NCBI RefSeq assembly: GCF_949628265.1
Contig: NC_088789.1
Location: forward strand, 2,356,001 to 2,420,000
From: Cloeon dipterum
Taxonomy: Eukaryota > Arthropoda > Insecta > Ephemeroptera > Baetidae
Direction: 5' to 3'
Length of the DNA stretch: 64,000 bases
Every line of letters begins with the position of its first letter. The first letter of the stretch is position 1. Made by a program: the position numbers and the translations under genes. Shown here piece after piece: positions 12,190 to 21,855 of this stretch. A model generated the notes under the pieces. It worked only from the letters and a program-made list of their open reading frames with translations, had not been told where the DNA came from and ran no database searches.

Positions 12190-13480
12190 AAATTCCATTT
12201 TACAAAATGCGGTCTTAGCAATTTATAAATAGTAACTTGTAAGGGTCAGGAATTTAAAATAAGATTTTACAGGAAAATTTTTGACGTGGACACTTTTTAG
12301 GATAAACGTTTAGGCCCATTAAAGAAGACAACGTGGTAAAACAGTATTAAAATGCAATTTCATCTTTTCTTTAAACATGTTTTTACTGATGTAAATGAGA
12401 TCATGCAATATTGACCAAAAATTTGAAATTATTTTAAAACATAGTTCCTGTCTTGTCCTGTTCCTGTAAAGTATTTTCTAGTCCTGCCGAAATTCCAGGG
12501 AAACAAGATTTCCTGTTTCCATTTCCTGTCTTGGAAAGGGGAATGAGAAAGGAAGCAGGGCGTTGTCGTGAGGATGGAGTGTCTTTTTTTTAGTTAGCTG
12601 CACTAATATAATGTTAATAAATTCGATATTTTTTATGAAAAGGCAACTTTAATGTTGTGCATGTCTTGCGCGCATTTCGCGATTAATAAATCATTGTGAT
12701 TGATAAAAAAACCAATGAATAGGGGTAGCAGTTCTTTCTCATCCAGCAAGTGGTTAGATCTTGCAACGCTGCCGTTACTCAGTCAGACCACCGAGGGTGA
12801 AAGACCTGCTTCACAATTTAGGCAATATTATTGTTAGTTAGGGGTGGCGCAGTTTCCCAACGCCGTGTGCTTGGGACAACCGTGACTAAATATGAAGAAT
12901 GTAGCATTTTTGACAGGAAACGCGCATTCCACCCCCTTTGGAAATAAAATAAATAAAAAGGATTTGAACGAGTGAGTGAGGTCGGTCGGGGTTTGCCTGC
13001 AAAAGAGGACGCAGTTTTATAATAAGCATTCTTTGGGGGAAAAAAGCTAAATTCCTCAAAAAGATTTGGTTTGATGTATATAAATTGAAGTCAATATATG
13101 AATGAAAAATAAATAATAATATTTTCCAGCCATCAAAAAAATTAACTTTTAGGCCATAGTCCCTGAAAAAAGTAGAGTCCTCTTGTATTAGAAATCAGGA
13201 CAATATTCTATGTACCACAAGGACTCTGGAAAAAAGGTGCCGTTCTCGTCATTCATTTACACATTCTTTGGTCACGCATCCATCCATTCATTCTATCTAT
13301 TAAAAGAATTGGGACATTTTTCTTTTCTTAAGGGATTCCGCGCTGCTGCCGACCTTGAGCCTTGAGCATGAGACAAATTTGGTGTGGCGAGAGCAGCGAA
13401 TGCATTGTACATATGTGTATGCAGCGGCAGACAGCTCGACGCCGCGTTTTTTCATGAACGACGCCGGTGGAGAGGCTGGC
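12190..13480 (+). repeat. Direct repeat block, unit C (promoter-proximal copy)
   Basis: This is the most complete copy. It combines the unit B sequence with the distal end otherwise seen only in unit A, and runs directly into the CpG-rich island at 13480. It contains a 60-base internal insertion (about 13160-13220) not seen in the other copies. The exact silencer-element match at 13428-13443 lies within it. Confidence 0.65.
13428..13443 (-). promoter_or_regulatory. Dpp/BMP silencer element (Mad-Medea-Schnurri site), match 1
   Basis: Read on the minus strand the site is GGCGTC-GAGCT-GTCTG. This matches the published Drosophila consensus GRCGNC-N5-GTCTG with the required 5-base spacer. It lies about 7 kb upstream of the brk start. 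Function is inferred from the match and from brk being the classic target. Confidence 0.6.
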
Positions 13481-13707
13481 TGCTGTTGAGGTTGAGATCG
13501 TGTTGGCGACGCGCAGTCTAGGCAACTGGCGGCGCGGTTGCCATTTCCTCCCGCGAGGAGCGCCTCGGTCGCTCAATGCTTGAAACCACTATCCCACTGG
13601 CAGACAGACTGACGTGAGCCAGCGCCGGAGCGAGCGACCGAACGAATTCATTCTTCCCGAATTTTGCTCCTGACCCTATGCGGGAATGTGGTGCAGTTCA
13701 TACGTGA

Positions 13708-13773
13708 ATGAAACATAGGATACCCTCCGTCGTGTCGCCGATTCTCAAGAAGCTGACCGAGTTCGGACGTCAG
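13708..13773 (+). CDS. Candidate first coding exon, gene unassigned
   Basis: An ATG opens a 22-codon stretch beginning MKHRIPSVVSPILKK and ending in a strong donor, CAG|GTGAGC, inside the CpG-rich island. The exon ends in phase 0. It would join in frame to the acceptor at 54054 of the edl-like gene, but this implies a 40-kb intron containing brk, Atg5 and SRPK. It may instead belong to another transcript, or be chance. I do not recognise the peptide. Confidence 0.25.
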
Positions 13774-14244
13774 GTGAGCATTGCAAACAAACTGTCCCGA
13801 GTGTTTGGGTGGCTGGTCCTTCGCCGAGTGTACCTGACCACTACTCATTCATTCATCAATGGTCATTCTAAATTTCCCTGCGAGAAGTGGCGGAGGGTTG
13901 GCATAAAATTAAATTTAAATCATTTTCGCTGTGCGTTCGGCCAGCGTCCGCGACAGTGGTTTTCCCCCTTCGCACCGCGTCTGAATCGCGATTTCCGCTC
14001 GACTTCTCCACCGTCTGCGTGCAGGGAATTAGGAATCATTTGTCGGCGCGGTCTGCCGACACTTTCGACCGATCGAGGGCATTTTCGTGCGTTGGCCCGA
14101 GGGTGTTATTAGGCGATTATGTGTGGGGGCAGGCTGAAAGATCTGCTCAGTGCTTCAAGCGAGCCGAGCAGGGAATTTCGTCGAGGAGGGGGAGCGCGCG
14201 GCTGGTACACATAAAAAAACTATGGTTGCTTACTAAGAGCCAGC

Positions 14245-14260
14245 GACGCCATCATGTCTG
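14245..14260 (+). promoter_or_regulatory. Dpp/BMP silencer element, match 2
   Basis: The site reads GACGCC-ATCAT-GTCTG, an exact fit to GRCGNC-N5-GTCTG. It is 0.8 kb from match 1 and about 6.2 kb upstream of brk. By a simple equal-base estimate, about 0.24 matches would be expected over both strands of 64 kb. Two this close together upstream of brk is therefore unlikely to be chance. Confidence 0.65.
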
Positions 14261-14560
14261 GCGGGTTCGGCATGAAAACCGACGGCGGGGGGAGGGGGGC
14301 CGCAGCACCGCGACCGAGCCGAGAGCGGCGGCGAGAGCGTCTCGTTTTCTCACACACCGCGGACGAGAGAGCGAACCAAACGAGCTTCGCCAAAGCTAGC
14401 AGCAAAGCAGCGGCCGCGAGCGAGCCGGGGCTCCTGCTTGTCTGCCATCGCGAGCACAGGATGCGTAGGCCGTAGCCGCGCTGGCTGGCATGGCATGGCA
14501 TGGCGCAGAGAGAGGGAATGAAAGAGGCAGATCGCGCGATGCTGGACCCTATCACCGGCC

Positions 14561-17500
14561 TTTTGTGATTCTCTCTCTACCTGGAGCTCCATTCATTGAA
14601 ATTCCTGGCATTTATCTTTTTGCCTTTGCGCCTCTCCCACGCTGCTTAATCCAGGACCCAGGAGACTGGACACATTCCTCCCAACTTATGAAATTTGCTA
14701 ATTTATAAATCAATCCTCAATTCAAGTTAAAAAAGGATATTTTTTACACCTGTTTCGTTTTAAAGTGGATCGATTCAGGGCGGCAATAGATAATAGATTA
14801 GATAAATAGATTTTCATTTAATCTAATAAAAAACCTTTTGTTACAATAAAAATTAAAAATTTACAACGCTTGGCCACATTTTCTTGGCAGATTTCGATTC
14901 TTCTCGTCAAGATCTGTCCATCAGCGTATTAGGGAAAATCTTAGTTGTGAAATAAAATTGGATTTCAAGTAAGGAAATAATCATCACCATTTGAAAGGCA
15001 CATTTAAAAAAAAAACTACATTGCTACTTTGGTCAATTTTGGCTTCCAATGGATTCTAAGGGATGCGATGATATATTGTCAGCAAGCATATTCCAGGCTT
15101 ACGTACTGTCAACCCTCTATAAGCGTAAATAAATGGTTGTGTCTCTCTGTGGCACTTGACAATACTTTTTATTGTTTGGAAATTGTCCTTCGTCATTTTT
15201 GTCACAAAATTAATAACTTCCAACGCACCCTACGCTGCATGCAGACAAATAGTAGATGGACCCCTGTAGGTACTATACGTGTTGTGAAGCACACAGAAGC
15301 TTGTCTTTGGTCAACAAGCTTTGAAAAAAGGTCTGCATCCATTCATTCATGAAATGTTTTGGTCAAAGCTACGACTCACCATTCAAGCAAGCCAATTTAG
15401 CCATTGGCGGTACATTTCAGGAAATTTACCTTTATTAACAAAACATCAGTAATTTTTTTTCATTTCACCGTCTGAATTTAAGGGGTCTTTACTGAAAAAT
15501 CCTAGAAATTCCTCGTTATCAATGCTTAGAATACATTTGAAGCCAAAATTGACCCAAGTAGCAGTGTAATTTTTAAGTTATAACATGCTTTTCAAATGGT
15601 GAGGACTGTCTCCTTATTCAAAATCCTATTCTATTTCACAGCAAAGAGTTTCCCTAAAACGCTGTTGGACAGATCTCGACGAGAGGAATCGAAATCTGCC
15701 AAGAAAATGTTGTCAAGCGCTGGAAATTTGAGAGAAAATGTGAATTTTGCCATTTTATATTATTTAAAATTATTGTGACACTCTTTGGCCTGTTACTGAC
15801 AAGAGATGCGCCTTGACGCTTTGAACAAGAAGCGTAAAATATAAAGAGTTGGAATATCCTTTGAAAGCGTGAGACGAGCACTTGTCCCTCCTAAGCGTGT
15901 GAATCGTTGAACCTGGCTGACGCGCACAACACTGGCACCCACAAAATGCACCCTCTCCCTCTTCCCCCGAGTTAACGAAGAGGCTGCATTTGGGCTTGCT
16001 CCTCTCATTCGGGTTTCTGACCTCTGCCAAGCAGCACCTAAGCAGCGACTAGCGTACGCGTCAGCCAACAGCCAGCTCCGGGGGGAACTTTGTCAGTCTC
16101 GTCCGCGTTTTGGTGAGTAACGTGCCCAGGCATAACATTTATCGTGGTGTTGCACAAATTGTAGAACAATTTTTTTATCGATCCAACACTTGAAATAATT
16201 TTAAATTGTCGCCCTGTATCGCTCCACTTCAAATTTCATTGACAAGCGCCCCAATCGTACAATAATAATGGCAAATAAATAAGTTTTTTGCTCTGCTCTC
16301 TCTAGCAGTCGCTAGAACTGAATCATTTTTCATTTATTTACTTCAACAACACGATTGTATCGTTATCAATCAATTTATTTATTTATAGCCTCATTTGATG
16401 TCAATTTTTTCCACTTATTGCGCGCACTTTCTTTCTTATTCAGGGAGGCCAAACGAGGGTCTAATCGGCGCCGAGATAAAAAGCTTTATCACTTTTCTCG
16501 AGAACGAACGTGTTGTTGTGCAGGCGTAGCGAGTTTCGTAGCATTCGATATTACAAGAAAGCGCGAACGGCGACTCTTTAATAATTATTGAATTAAAGAA
16601 AATAGCTGTGAGCAGCCGCAAGCGCGATATATGTTGTCATCATTCAGCGCTTTGTCGTAATGAAACTCGCGCATGACTCAAGGCCGCTAGTAATATTTTA
16701 TCACATATGCACACGCCTCTCTCATGCGCTGCGAAATTTCGAACCGAGAAGGAAGAAGAGCCAGTCTATCCTGCTAAACGCGTTGCTATCTCTGCTCGAT
16801 TATTTCCACGTGTTTCTCTTTTCCGGATTTGTTGCCTGGCGCGGACGGCTAGCCATGTTCACCGGCGGCCGACAATATTTTAAACGTAAAGTTTGATAGT
16901 GCTTAACGGAAGATTTTTAATTTTAATTTTAGATTCTTTTTCACCGGCGGCTGACTGATACCTCTATTTTTTTGACTGTCGATTCTTCGGCCAAAATCGG
17001 TTGTGTTGAGAAGTTGTACAAATTTTGCTTGATTTTCAGTTGAAGAAAATTCTACGGAACAATTACTATTTTTTATTTGTAATTTAAAATCTAATTCATT
17101 CATTTATCGGCGGCTAATAATATAAACTACTGCGGCCTGTGGGAATCAATTTTGAAACGAAGGAATTTACTAAATTGCTATGTTTCACGAAGGCATGATT
17201 GGTTTCAAGCAATTATGACCATGCGTAATTTCCTTTTAATTGGTTTCCTTCCACAAGATGTGCCAAAGAACAAAGAGAGAAGTCAAATCGCTACCGTAGG
17301 AACGGCGAGGAAACACACATGTTGCGATTTTATAGGTTTTAGGAGCTTTAAAATTTTCATTGAAGCAAGAAAACATTTATGTGCAGGTCTGAACTGATAA
17401 ACGCTTCAGGTAGATCAGTACACACCGTTCAAGTTTCCGTCCATAGCCATTGTGACAAATAAGGCATTTCCAGGCCCTTAATGAATTGAATCTCGCGAGC

Positions 17501-20472
17501 AGAGCAAAAGCATTTTGACTATCCGGATATGGGCTAACCTGTTTAGAAAGGTGCAGAACTGATGATGATGATGATGACGCCATTTGAAAATATGTCGCCT
17601 TTTCCGTCTATTCCCTTACGTTAAACCCTGAACAAAAATTACTGGCTCTTTCACAGTGGTTAAACCATTACCATGATTGATTGAGATTTTTTTTTTATGT
17701 AAGCAGAATTTTCTTTTTACCATTTCTTTTTTTTTAAAAAACCCTGCATAATTCTGGGTCCTACTTCTACTATCAGTGACACGTCATTTTTCTCTTTGCA
17801 CTCTTTGATTTTTCCGACTGGGCGTGTTGTCGTATGTATAATTCGGTGTAATCTGTTCGCTCAGCTCGCGTTTTGTTATCGTCCTTGCCTGGCCGCGGCG
17901 ATCGTGCTGTGCCCGCGGTGTGTGCGTTGTGTGCGCGAAATCCGTGACTCACCCACCACAGCGCGTGGTGTGTCGATCATTCTTTATTCTCGGCGCACCG
18001 AGAGAATTTTAGGCGCAGCACCCGAAATAGAAGATGCGCCTGGCGCGCTTTAGGCGAAGCCTTTTTATTCATTGCATGAATTATTTGATTTAACAAACAA
18101 ACGAACGATTGTCCAATGCGAACAATGCACATTTCGTTATAATTCGCGAGTGCTGATGCCGCTTTGCAAATTTAATGAGAGACTGTATAGAGAGTTGTAA
18201 ATTTGCTTGCCGATTGTTCGGTTTTATTACATATAAAGGGAACTGATTAATAAATTTATTTTAAATTCTGCTGCTATGCGGTTGCGTCTGTCATTGCTTT
18301 TTATTCAATGGAGGAGAGTTTTCCTTTTTTGGGGATGGCGCGAGTAAATAATTAGCCAGCCAGCGCTAAACAATGGATCATGAGTCCGGGGTGCTGATGA
18401 TTCATTTCAAACAGGTATAAAAAATTTTAAGAAACGCCACTTGCTATCAATTGGTTATTTTAAAATATTTTTTATCTTAAGGCTGCCATTGTTAAAACTG
18501 ATTATATCTTTACACTAGCTGCCCTTATCCGAAGATGACACGCGATAATTGCGTCAAAAGACACGGCAATTATAGCGCAGCTCTATCTGATTTATGTTCC
18601 CACGATTCTTAATCAGCACCAAACTGTGACGGGGATTAATTGTTTTTCCACGAAACAATTAATTTCCTTGTTTGCATTGTATTATTTCAAATTTGCTCTC
18701 TTTCTGCCACAGAATCGGCTATAAATGAACCAAGTCATTGACATAACAGCTTGTGCCAATGTCTGCAGTAGTCGAAACAATTTCGAAAGTCGAGTAAAGT
18801 AAAACGATGGAAATTGAACTTTCAAAGCGGCACTTGAGAAACCGTGTTGTGTCTCGTTCGAGGATGCTTATCTCGCGGCGGCTGCTTGCGCTGGATAAAG
18901 TTCGCGTCTCGTCCTTGCCAGTTTTGTCACGTTTTGCGAGCGACGTTTTGGCATTTTGCTCTCGCCGCTGAGTATGGCCGTGCGGCGGCTGTTGCATCAG
19001 ATTTCAACTCTTTTTGCCCGAAATAGTTGTAGAATAGCTGTGTGCGTGCCATTCTCTGTACTTCTTTTCATGCCGCGCGCGGCGGCCGTCAATGTTGGTT
19101 CAAATAATGGTTTGCGGTTGCTCAAGCCGCCGCGCGTCGCTTCGATTTTGAACGCAGCCAGCTCGAAACAGAGCACACACAGCACTTGAGCACTGAAAAG
19201 TGCTGGAATCCATCTTTTTCTCACTTTCTATTTCACGCAGAGCAGACTGCGTGTGTTATTACATGCACAGGTTGCACTTGATCAGACACGAAATATCTCG
19301 AGTTACGCGCACACTGGCGCAGCCGCGTGCACATTATATAATTATATCTCTCTTCGCGTCTAATTACTATCTTTCAGTGCACCTCACGCATCAAGCCAGA
19401 AAGTTGTTTATCATGCGTGCGTAAACGTTTGTTGGTTGCCTCTCCGGTGCAGCGCACAGCTGCCTTGCAATAAAAAAGTCTTTTGATTTCTTACGCTGGC
19501 GTAATTTTCGTCGCGTTATCTTTCTGGTGTTAGACTTTTTCCTTGCTGGAGTCCGGTTCTATTCTAAATCTGACACACGGTGAGTCTTCTTTACATGGTT
19601 CATGAAATGGAGCACTGTTTGACCTGTTCGGCACATTTTTCTACTTTTCACTTAGTTTTATCTGCTTGCACGTTTGTTCATTTCGCCCTTGCCGTGGCGT
19701 CCGACACTGCGTGCGGTTTTTATTCTAATTGCCAAGCACCAATCGAACCTGCTTTAAGCTCTCTCACAGCAGTTTAATCGATCAGTGGCCGCGCCAACTC
19801 GCAACTTGGCCGCACCACTTGACATAAATGCCAAAAATTCCTCGCCGACCTTTTAATCTGCGCCGCCATAGTTACGAGTGTCGCTCGTTTACCTACCGCG
19901 CCATTCACGCGTGCAGGGCCGGCCGAAAATCTGTTGCGACCGGGCAATTAACACGCACCGTACGGGGGCCCCTGAGCTGGCGCGTTAAACGAAGCCAGTT
20001 TTGCACGTCTCGGTCGCGGGTGTGCGCGGCCGAAATTAAAAATAATTGGCAAACTGCATTAAGCACGTGTTTAAAGAGCTAGAAAAATCAATCCACCTTT
20101 TGCAAGTGGACCGGTGCACGTGCTTTTAGAACCGTGTCTTTAATTTTAAATTTGGCATGAATCATGTGAAGCTCTGGTACTAATGTTTTCTTCTCCTGTT
20201 CTGCTCCTCAGGCGCCCCTGCTTGCCGTCGGAAAGAGAGAAAAAATTGGCTACCGCGCCTTGTAGCCCAAAGGAGCACACCTGAGCATCAAGATGGCCTC
20301 TCAAGAATGAACAACAGTTAAAAAGCGTAAGAAAAAAACCAACACACACGAGACTGAGTGGAGGCAGCGCGAGAGAGAAAGAGAGAGAGAGAACTGGTCC
20401 TGCAGCTGTGCGAGTTGGCGAGTGGTGATCACACACAGCAAGGGAGGAGAAGCTGCCTTTTTTTGCTCATTT
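14561..20472. other. brk upstream region, no gene recognised
   Basis: No coding exon is convincing. The region alternates AT-rich stretches with GC/CpG-rich patches (about 15870-16090, 17830-18060, 18840-19150 and 19790-20040), as expected of a long cis-regulatory domain. A dispersed repeat lies at 15534-15765. Promoter and 5'UTR sequence of brk presumably occupies the last few hundred bases, including a purine-rich GAGA-type run at about 20370-20390. Confidence 0.4.
15534..15765 (+). repeat. Dispersed repeat R3, copy 1
   Basis: It aligns in direct orientation with 47662-47925. Shared stretches are TTGAAGCCAAAATTGACCCA, CATGCTTTTCAAA, GTGAGGACTGTCT, TCTCGACGAGAGGAATCGAA and CAAGCGCTGGAAA. 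No termini or target duplications were identified. Confidence 0.65.
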
Positions 20473-21855
20473 ATGCTGCCGTCGACAATGGACGAGGCGT
20501 TAAGCGGCGGCGCGGGCTCGTCTGGAATCTCCTTATGCTCGCCGCTTGCTTTCCGCACAGACAGCTTGGCGGCGATCTCCCCCGTCTCGGCCGGGGACGA
20601 CGATGACGCCGAATCGTTCAGCACCACGGTGGTGACGCCGCGCCTCTCGGTCCACCACGACGACATCGACATCATCGTCGACGTCGAGGGCGACGACGAC
20701 GACGACGACAGCAACAGCAGCAAAGCGACGAAAACAGCGTCGGCGCCGACCCCGTCGACCGGCCGTCGCGTTTACACGACGCAATTCAAGCTGCACGTGC
20801 TGGACACCTACCGGAATGACAAAGAGTGCAAAGGCAACCAGAGGGCGACGGCGCGAAAATTCGGCATCCACCGACGACAGATCCAGAAGTGGCTGCAGGG
20901 CGAGCAAAGTCTCCGCGCCTCGCTCAACAACAACGAACCCGAGATGCCCGTCGAGATGGACGAGGCGCTCAACCTGTGCATGAAACCGGAGGAGCTGCAT
21001 AATCAGTACAAGGAGCAGCTGATGCTGCACGAGATGAAGCAGCAGGAGGACCGCTGGTCCACGTCGGGCTCGGTGTCTCCGCCGACGGCGCCCCCTTCGG
21101 GTGGCAAGCGGCGCTCTTTCACACTGCAGTTCAAACTGGACGTGCTGGACGCGTTCTACCACAACCAATTGTGCGTCAGCAACCAGCGGGCGACGGCGCG
21201 TCACTTCAACATCAACCGGCGGCAGGTGCAAAAGTGGCTGACCCAGGAGCAGCAGCTGCGCAGCGAGGCTGCGCTGGCCAGCGCCGACCGCGACTCGTCG
21301 GCCAAGCGCCAGCGGCTGGGTCGCAACGTGTGGCCGGTGCCGCCGCAATTGCCGCCGCCGCAGGAGAACCCCCTTTGCCTGGTCGTACGCCCCCGGAACC
21401 AATCGACGGCTTTCCGACGCTCTGCCACTCTGGCGTCGCACCCGTACGCATCTGTCCGTTGGCCGCCTCCGCAGGTTCTCGAAGAATCGCGCGAAACTGT
21501 GAAGCGCCAATCGTACCCTCTAGGCTTCAAGCTGAAGGTGCTGGACACGTACCACCACAGCCAAGAGTGCAACGGCAACCAGCGGGCCGTGGCCAAGCAG
21601 AGCGGCATCAACAGGCGGCAGGTGCAGAAGTGGCTGCAGCAGGAGGACGCGCTGCGCGAGCGCGCGAGGATGTCGATCAAGCCTCTACACTGCGACGTGG
21701 ACAGCGCGCACACGCTCTCGTCGCCCTTCATGCTGCCAAATCCGCCCTTCGGTTCGCCGCCGTCGATGTCGCCGTCGCCGCCGACGCCACAGATCAATCA
21801 GTGCGTCTTCTCACACTACGCCGCGGTCACCTCCTCCGGGCCCAATTTCTGGTGA
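20473..21855 (+). CDS. brk: Brinker-like transcriptional repressor with three Brinker DNA-binding domains
   Basis: A single uninterrupted exon encodes 460 residues from the ATG at 20473; an ATG at 20488 (ACAATGGAC) has the better initiation context. Three BrkDBD helix-turn-helix domains lie at about 97-149, 212-264 and 343-395. Each has the FKL.VLD.(Y/F) start, an NQRA.A block and a final RRQ(I/V)QKWL recognition helix. The first, with YRNDKECKGNQRATARK, is closest to what I recall of the fly domain. Acidic runs flank residues 41-80. ALNLCMK at about 165-171 resembles a CtBP-binding PxDLSxK motif. Drosophila Brinker is likewise intronless but has one DNA-binding domain; it represses Dpp/BMP targets and is silenced by Mad-Medea-Schnurri. 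Two matching silencer elements lie upstream and Atg5 is downstream, convergent. The three-domain layout is the notable departure. Confidence 0.9.
   Translation: MLPSTMDEALSGGAGSSGISLCSPLAFRTDSLAAISPVSAGDDDDAESFSTTVVTPRLSVHHDDIDIIVDVEGDDDDDDSNSSKATKTASAPTPSTGRRVYTTQFKLHVLDTYRNDKECKGNQRATARKFGIHRRQIQKWLQGEQSLRASLNNNEPEMPVEMDEALNLCMKPEELHNQYKEQLMLHEMKQQEDRWSTSGSVSPPTAPPSGGKRRSFTLQFKLDVLDAFYHNQLCVSNQRATARHFNINRRQVQKWLTQEQQLRSEAALASADRDSSAKRQRLGRNVWPVPPQLPPPQENPLCLVVRPRNQSTAFRRSATLASHPYASVRWPPPQVLEESRETVKRQSYPLGFKLKVLDTYHHSQECNGNQRAVAKQSGINRRQVQKWLQQEDALRERARMSIKPLHCDVDSAHTLSSPFMLPNPPFGSPPSMSPSPPTPQINQCVFSHYAAVTSSGPNFW

Larger units (their letters stand above)
13481..14560. promoter_or_regulatory. 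CpG-rich island, putative promoter/enhancer
   Basis: The region changes sharply from AT-rich to GC- and CpG-rich, with few methylation-decay signs. It includes tandem TGGCATGGCA near 14485. It is flanked by one silencer element match and contains another. It could be a distal brk promoter or enhancer, or the promoter of a gene starting at the candidate exon at 13708. Confidence 0.45.

Noticed and set aside
14220-14592. Several 70-110 codon frames on both strands of the CpG island
   Set aside because: GC-rich DNA lacks stops in many frames at once. Composition is Arg/Ala-rich and no domain is seen.
20533-21510. 325-codon open frame on the minus strand opposite brk
   Set aside because: Arg/Val/Leu-rich shadow of the GC-rich brk coding strand, with no domain. 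The plus strand has three clear BrkDBDs.
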